A stretch of 64,000 nt of DNA. Origin: Periconia sp. R9002 (taxonomy: Eukaryota > Ascomycota > Dothideomycetes > Pleosporales > Periconiaceae). This document shows positions 57,805-64,000 of this stretch, in pieces (within the stretch, counting starts at the first letter, position 1; each line of letters starts with the position of its first letter). The stretch is taken from positions 1 to 64,000 of the forward strand of contig JAMAHW010000109.1 in the NCBI GenBank assembly GCA_023627715.1. The letters run 5' to 3'. The position numbers and the translations under genes were made by a program. The notes below the pieces were generated by a model. It searched no databases. It was not told the origin of the DNA and saw only the letters and a program-made list of their open reading frames with translations.

Positions 57805-60800
57805 TTAGTGCTCCATATTCTCCGCACGAGTCACACCCGGCACGGCTTCATGGCGATGTCCGCCAATCCTTGCACCACACTCGGGACAACGTGCAAGCTC
57901 CATCGGCATACCACACTCTCCGATGGCAAACTATTAATTGCTAGTCAGTACAAATCCGCAAATGCGGCAAGTAAAAAGGAGTCAGGCATACCGGATGTCC
58001 ATTTACACAATTATACCAATGACCTGAATGGGTAGCGATTCCTCTCGGCCCACTAACCATCGCTTTCTTGATCGCCTCGAGTTCCTCGGCTGTGACTTCT
58101 TCGTACCACGCCTTTTGCAGGAGCTTAAGGGATTCATTCACTGCCTGTGATAGAGTGTCTGCATCGCGGAACTTTTGCTCGCATAACTTCTCTGCCTTTT
58201 CAAGCAAGGCCTTAGCCCTCTCACGGTATTCGGTAGCCATCACGCGGTCCTGAGGGTTAGAAAATCCAGATGTCTCAAACAGGCGAACAATCCGCGCGTA
58301 GAAGAGTGATGCTTCGACTGAATGTTTCGGTAAGGCATTCCCGTTGCAGTTAGAGATGAAGTTCTCACAAGATTGGAGGAAGGGCTTGGTCAGGATCAAG
58401 GGAGAGCCTCCGGAGAACGTTAGAGAAGTAGTTGAATCTCCGTATTTCGCCTGCACAGTAGAGAGGACACGGAACTTGTCTTCCATAGTAATGCAGTCAA
58501 TCTTTATCTCCATCATCTTTGCCCCGAGCGTGATACGGTGATCGCGTTCCCCAGTCGGTGTGGAATCCCTAAGCTTGAGGGCACCTAGCGCACTTTCAAG
58601 AGGTGCATCTTGCTCGATAGCATGGATTGTAGCTTCATAAAGTTTGTGTGCAGGTTGATGGCGTTCAGCTGCGCGTCGCTGAAGTTGTATAACAGCAGAC
58701 CGAAGTTGTGCTGATGCCCTATACCGACTCTGAAGCTGTCTTGAGACGGCTTTGACGGCTTTGATGGCTCGATCGTGCGCATCTGTCAGGATTGGATTGA
58801 TATTGACCACCGTTATGACAGCTGCACGAGTGTCTTCCAGTTCGTTTTCCACTTTGATCAGTTTCTCCTCTATTTCTTGCAAATCCGTCTGTCCTGTGAC
58901 GATGAATCGTTTTGACATCTCATCAATAACGGCACGGTTGATGAGCCGATTGTACCTTTGTGTTGCGTATTGCCGGATAGGGCGCTGACAGTGTGGGCAC
59001 TTTGGAATTGCTGGAGCCATTTTGGAAGAGATGTCTTCCAGACCAAGGACGTTGCCGGTTGCAGGATCCAGTCTGTATACTTCCTTTAGCCCGATCATAC
59101 CTAGATGCGAAGGCACCAAGTTAGCAGAGTTCAGAGAGAAGATTATGCAGGTATGGAGAAAACATCCTATAAAACGCTCTCCTAGAAGTTCTTCAAATAA
59201 CGAAGCATAAACGAGAACATGGGGCATTCTACCCTAGCCTTACGTACCGTCTAAGGTTTCCGCAGTAAAGAAATGCCCGCAAGGGAGAGCAATCACCGGG
59301 GTTTCATCTAGATCAATCTCTCTATACTCTTGGAACTCAATCATGTCAACCTGGGCATCGAGTCTCATCGCACATTCCTTGCAATACTCCGGAAGGCAAT
59401 CTTCTCCGCAAAGCCCAGGGCACTGATGACCGCAAGGAAGTAGCTTGATGCAGTGCTTATTGCATGGAAGACGATTGCACGGTGCCGAACAGGGCATTGT
59501 GCACTCTCCCTGGTGTGGACAGGACCATGTGCATCGTTCAATACATGGAGCGCATGCTTCGTGGCACCTGAGAGTACAACGAGAGTGTTTACATGCTACC
59601 TATGTAGTGTCATGTCAAGAATAATTGATAAAGTGGGTTCATAGTACTTACCTCACACGTGGACATACATAAACCACATTCTGACCCATCATGGCACCGT
59701 TTGGGACAAGTATGATTGCACGTTCCAAAGCGCCTGCCACATACTTTGACACACTTGGAATGCTTCACGATACGGCGTCTTTCGGAGTCTTTGATGTTGC
59801 AACAACCACATGAGCCCGGACAAGGATGGCCGCAAGTCAGAGTCGTCTCACAAGGATTCTGGCACCGGTATTTTTCTTTGATCACATCCTGAGAGCACTG
59901 CACCTGAACTATGTGACCACAACCAGGGACCGTCTTATTCACGAAAACGTGACATTGGATGGCGTTGAGATGTTGTGTTAGGTAGCAAGAGACGTTGTCT
60001 TTGCAATGGCCGCATGGGAGTTGTACATTGTTCAACGCGACCATGCATCTTCCGCAATCCTCGCCACAGGTTGTCTTCTGGCAAGGATGACCGCAAGGCG
60101 TATGTCGGCGTTGGCAGGGCTGTTCGCATTTGAAAACCACATGCATAGCTTTAGAATGACATCTCGCCTGACATCGGTGTCCGCAATCTGGGAGGCGGTC
60201 CATACAGGCCTCCCGGCAACCACCTTCAGGGCTAAACTTAGCAAAGTCGTCTGGTTGTTGGACCTGAATAACAGTGTTTACGTGTCGGGGGCAGCAGAGG
60301 TCCAAAGAGGGGCCTATAGAGTCCTTAGCACGTAGAATATTAATGACCTTTTGCCACATTGGCACGTTCGAGTATGTGTCACTGTTGCCAATAAGGTACA
60401 TCCCGTACTGGGCACGACTCATAAGAACATTGATGCGATTCGTGGTCTTGAGAAATCCGACTTTCCGATATTTGTTGCTTCGAACCAAAGAGACGATAAT
60501 GATCTTGGCCTCTTCGCCCTGGAAATTGTCGACAGTGGCCACACGGAGAAGATCGCTTAGCTTCTTCTTCTCCAAAGGCTTTCTCTTGTTGTCTTGCTCC
60601 ACAACAGCTTGGTCCTCAGAAGGATCTAGGGCAGCAAACCCATCTTTAATCAAGGCGTCTTGATCCAGCTCGCTAAGTACAATCTCGAAGTCATTGCGCA
60701 TTGCTGTGCGTAGTTTCTGTAGCTGGCCAGTGTACGGTGTTAATACAGCGATATCGCTGCTAGCGTAGACTCCTTGGCGGACCACATGACGGACTAGTGC

Positions 60801-63800
60801 ATGCACCATGTCGGCTTCCCAGTCGTTGGATTTTGATTTTTTATGGTGTATTTCTGCCTGCTTTTCGTCCTCCATGTTCTCGTGGTCGAGCCAAAATACA
60901 TTCTTGCGCATGCCAACAACGTCGGGGATTTGCGATGTGCTTGGATGGTCAATCAACTTGTCATATATCGTCTCTCGAATCAGAGCAGAGATGCTAGGGC
61001 GCATGCGTCTTTGAACGTTCAGCTGAGCAACGGGCATCGACGGTCTTCCGCGCTCTCCGACTGAGAGTCTTTCAAATTGGCTCCGATCGAGTTGATATAA
61101 GACCCCCTGGTCGCTTTCGAGTGATAGATCATGAAAATTGTTGATGGACGGACGTAGTTGTTGATGATCGCCGATCTGAATGAAGTGTTCCACAGTGGGT
61201 AGCAGTGCGGATATGATGTGCGGCTCCATCACTTCCCCAGCTTCTTCGCAAATGACAACCTTGGATCGTACATGTTGTAGAGTTGAGATATTCTTCGCAA
61301 GGCCACTTGTTGTGAGCCCTATGACGTCTGCGTTTTGCAGTACGCGTCGATTGATCTCCTCGTGGACATTCGTAAGATAATGTTGGGTGGCTTCAGCATC
61401 CTTGATTGTTTCGAAGAATTCTTCTACCGCGTCCCGCTGGAGCTCTTGAATCCAAATTTCAATAAGCACACGCCTCTCTCCGTATGAAAGACTCTGGATA
61501 TTTCTTTTTGCCTTCTGGATGATGCTGTCTGGACTTAATGTTGTGGATGCTATTTCGGGTTGTGCGAGGGAACGATCGTTCAATGCACCGCCATCCACCC
61601 AGATATCAAAAGGATGTCGACCAACAATAGTGTATTCATCACCATCGACCGGATTGAATTGAGCGTGTATGCCACTGTAATTTCGGGCCATATGACGCTC
61701 GAAATACTTCCACTCTATCCGCTTCCGTATGCTATGTAGACGACCTAGGATACGTTTTGACTTTGCTTCATATTCATCCAATTCCTGGTAGGCGGTGGCA
61801 GCCTGCCAACTTTCGTGTTTGCTCTTGGCTTCCGTCTGTGTGATATTTCGGAGATTGTGGTTCTCGAGCAACAAGGAGCGGCTTTGACCGCCAACACGAA
61901 TTATCTTCCGGATGCCCGTATTAACGAGGTGTTCCAGAAACTGGTCCAACGCATGGTTCGTATAGCACCTGCAGATGTCAGAAAACTCCATGTCATGATG
62001 CTCATTGCATAACCAATAATATGCTGGAAAGCGACAGATGTCGGAGCCGGAAGGGTAGAAAGGATCTTCGCAAGCCAAGCTTAGAAATATGCAGGGAATG
62101 AATACAAGAATGAATTAGGCAGATAACGGTAGATATTGATACTCAAATGAGATATAGCACTTACACAACAACAATCGGGCCAAGGTGCGCCCTCCTTTTA
62201 GCATCCAGGAGAACCTTCATCAGCTTAAGTCCAAGGTAGGACTTTCCCGTCCCTGGGGGACCTTGAATGAATGCGAATTCGCGAGTAAGTGCTGCAACCA
62301 ACGCCACACATTGCCCATTGTCAAGTTCGGTCTTCGACTCCAACTCAGCAATAAGAAAGAGGTCATTGCACGAGGATGATGGATACAATGACATGGCGCT
62401 AGCACCTGGATTGACAATGGATGCCAGAGGAAATGCAAACCCAGAGTGTCGAGCATATAGAGGCGGCGGGACGACAAGCTTGACACCTGGCGGACCGTTG
62501 ATGCGATCGGGCAGGATCCATTCGCGGAACGGTAGTCGGCTTTGACGTTGCATATTCTGCAAGTTCTCCAACACAGGGACGAATGTAGCCGGGAGGACAT
62601 GTGGAAATTCGAGTAGAACGCCGTGAATCTTCTCGCGGCTTAATTCAAGCAAGACTTCGACGGTTGACTGATCCTGCGTTGCTAGCTTGATTGTGACATT
62701 TGCCGTTTTGTCGTTGTGGGTCAGGCTATCATCAAATCTCGGATCTGTGTTTCTCTCGGCGACCGTAAAGAACAGATGTTGAACAGTTGAATCCTGTGTC
62801 CAGATAAAGGAGAGGAGAACGCCCTCTTCTAGACGCCTTGATTCCTCCCACCATTTGCGCCTATCCTCTTTAGACCCTCTGCGGATAGAATAAGGCTGAG
62901 GGAATGATATTCTAGCTTGTAATCCTTTGCGGCTGTTGAGCATCAAGTAACTCACAAATGCGTTTGGGTAGGTATAAGCGCGGGTATCTCCGAGTTCAAG
63001 CCTTGGGTTTCTGAGCTGAGTCGGGTCACTAATGATATTCTTGATCAAGCCTCCGAGAACATCTTTTAGCTTGCCGAAGGTATCGTGACGAAGGAGGCGG
63101 AAGTGAGTGTCGATGTGTCTCGCTAGTTTGCTGGTAAGGAAATGCGGCTGATCTGGATCGGTGGAAGGCAAGAATTCTCTCGCATCGCACATTATCTCTG
63201 CTCGTGTGGGGAATATATTGATTTCCGTAATGTCGGCCTTGTCGTTATCGTGTCGCTCTCCAGGCATGATGACATCACGGGGGTAGGTCGAGCGGAGGAT
63301 CGAAGTTGAGTGTTCTTCAAATTCACCATCAGAGAGCAATCTGCAAGCGCGAGTGATTACGTCGCGAAGGTTTCTAGTCCGACTGATGATTATGTCAGAC
63401 GTAACAGTTGACTCCTCTTCCGTGACCAACTGGGCAGCAGTCTCCAAGGAATTGATTAGATCGGGAAGGTCCTCGTTGTATCTGACCCGAGCTTCGCGCC
63501 GGATTAATTCAGAAAGGGCAGTGGAGAGAGCAATCAGGGTTGAATCAAGCCTCACTAGTGGAACTGTTGGAACAGCCTCTGCACGAGTAGCCACAAGGAT
63601 CTCGCAGAGATGTTGAAAGAATGGAATCGCTCGTTTGCCATTTGGTCCCGATATGAAGCTGTATAAGCTTCCAACGTATGTGTCTACAGATAGGCAGTCC
63701 ACCATGGCTGCATGCGTCATGACTTCGAGGAATGATCGCGAAATTTCGATGAGCCTATCGTACTGGCCGGCCTGTGCTCGTTTGCTCAAGAGAGCTCGGA

Positions 63801-64000
63801 TGTGATTACGACCGTGGTATTCGTCGTCATTGTCCAGATCTTTTGGGAGAGCCTGTTTCCAGTCCCTATCATTGCTGTTCACTGCAGAAAAGTCGCGGAT
63901 GTCAGCGTAGCTGAACGGATCCAAGCACAAGAGCTGACGTACAGATGTCAAGAGCCCCATCCCATAGATCTTGCATGGCATAGAGATCATTTGCTTGAGG
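57805..64000 (-). CDS. ZNFX1-like SF1 helicase with NF-X1 and RZ zinc fingers (5' end outside window)
   Basis: Partial gene entering from the right edge. Exons within the window: 64000-62165, 61968-59652, 59599-59248, 59100-57992 and 57930-57805; introns are 196, 52, 147 and 61 nt, all in frame. The helicase core has Walker A QGPPGTGKS, then VVVCYTNHALDQFL, motif II VVICEEAGEV, IGDHQQLRP, DNFQGEEAKIIIVSLVRSN and LMSRAQ. A long row of NF-X1-type CGHxC fingers follows. After a coiled linker the last two exons complete an RZ-type finger (GHWYNCVNGHP, then FAIGECGMPMELARC). ZNFX1 relatives bind RNA and act in RNA silencing, heterochromatin or antiviral sensing in other eukaryotes; the fungal role is not settled. 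Confidence 0.9.

Noticed and set aside
1..64000. CRISPR arrays, bacterial operons, rRNA genes
   Set aside because: The sequence is fungal nuclear DNA with spliceosomal introns; no such repeats or RNA signatures were seen.

Overview
The window is nuclear DNA of a filamentous ascomycete (Pezizomycotina; I cannot fix the class). The evidence is short GT..AG introns of about 45-95 nt with CTAAC/CTGAC-like branch sites, a GrrA-type F-box/LRR protein, HET-domain proteins, a NACHT-type NLR, LysM and UstYa-family proteins, and an AT-rich block whose inverted arms differ almost only by C-to-T/G-to-A changes, as repeat-induced point mutation (RIP) would leave. Exon structures were derived by hand from splice signals and reading frame; no transcript data were available.

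Layout. 1-1245: gene-less, RIP-like AT-rich repeat DNA. 1.9-20.5 kb: conserved housekeeping-type genes: an NCS1 nucleobase transporter, a 2-oxoglutarate/Fe(II) oxygenase, a GrrA SCF adaptor, an Ark1/Prk1-type kinase, a C2H2 zinc-finger protein and a nine-exon AAA ATPase. 21.3-29.3 kb: accessory genes: a DUF7708-like STAND-type protein, a secreted LysM protein and a HET-domain gene with a relic of a second HET copy upstream. 29.4-36.7 kb: a TAA-flanked MITE and a dispersed repeat that occurs on both sides of an O-methyltransferase (one-base frameshift), a SAT4/rhodopsin-like membrane protein and a cytochrome P450. 37.7-43.0 kb: a UstYa-family gene, a candidate tiny secreted peptide, a second SAT4-like protein and a SAM methyltransferase. 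Together 30.3-43.0 kb resembles a secondary-metabolite cluster without a PKS, NRPS or terpene synthase. 46.7-50.5 kb: a large secreted subtilisin-like protease. 51.5-57.2 kb: a divergent gene pair, a Fungal_N/HeLo-like protein and a NACHT NLR that also carries a C-terminal HET domain. 57.8-64 kb: the 3' part of a ZNFX1-like SF1 helicase with NF-X1 fingers and an RZ finger, running off the right edge.

Most interesting: the divergent pair at 51.5-57.2 kb. The extreme C-terminus of the HeLo-like protein and the N-terminus of the NLR share a short motif (A-R-x-x-x-G-N with matching hydrophobic spacing). This is the layout of fungal amyloid-signalling effector/NLR pairs, and the NLR carries HET at the unusual (C-terminal) end.
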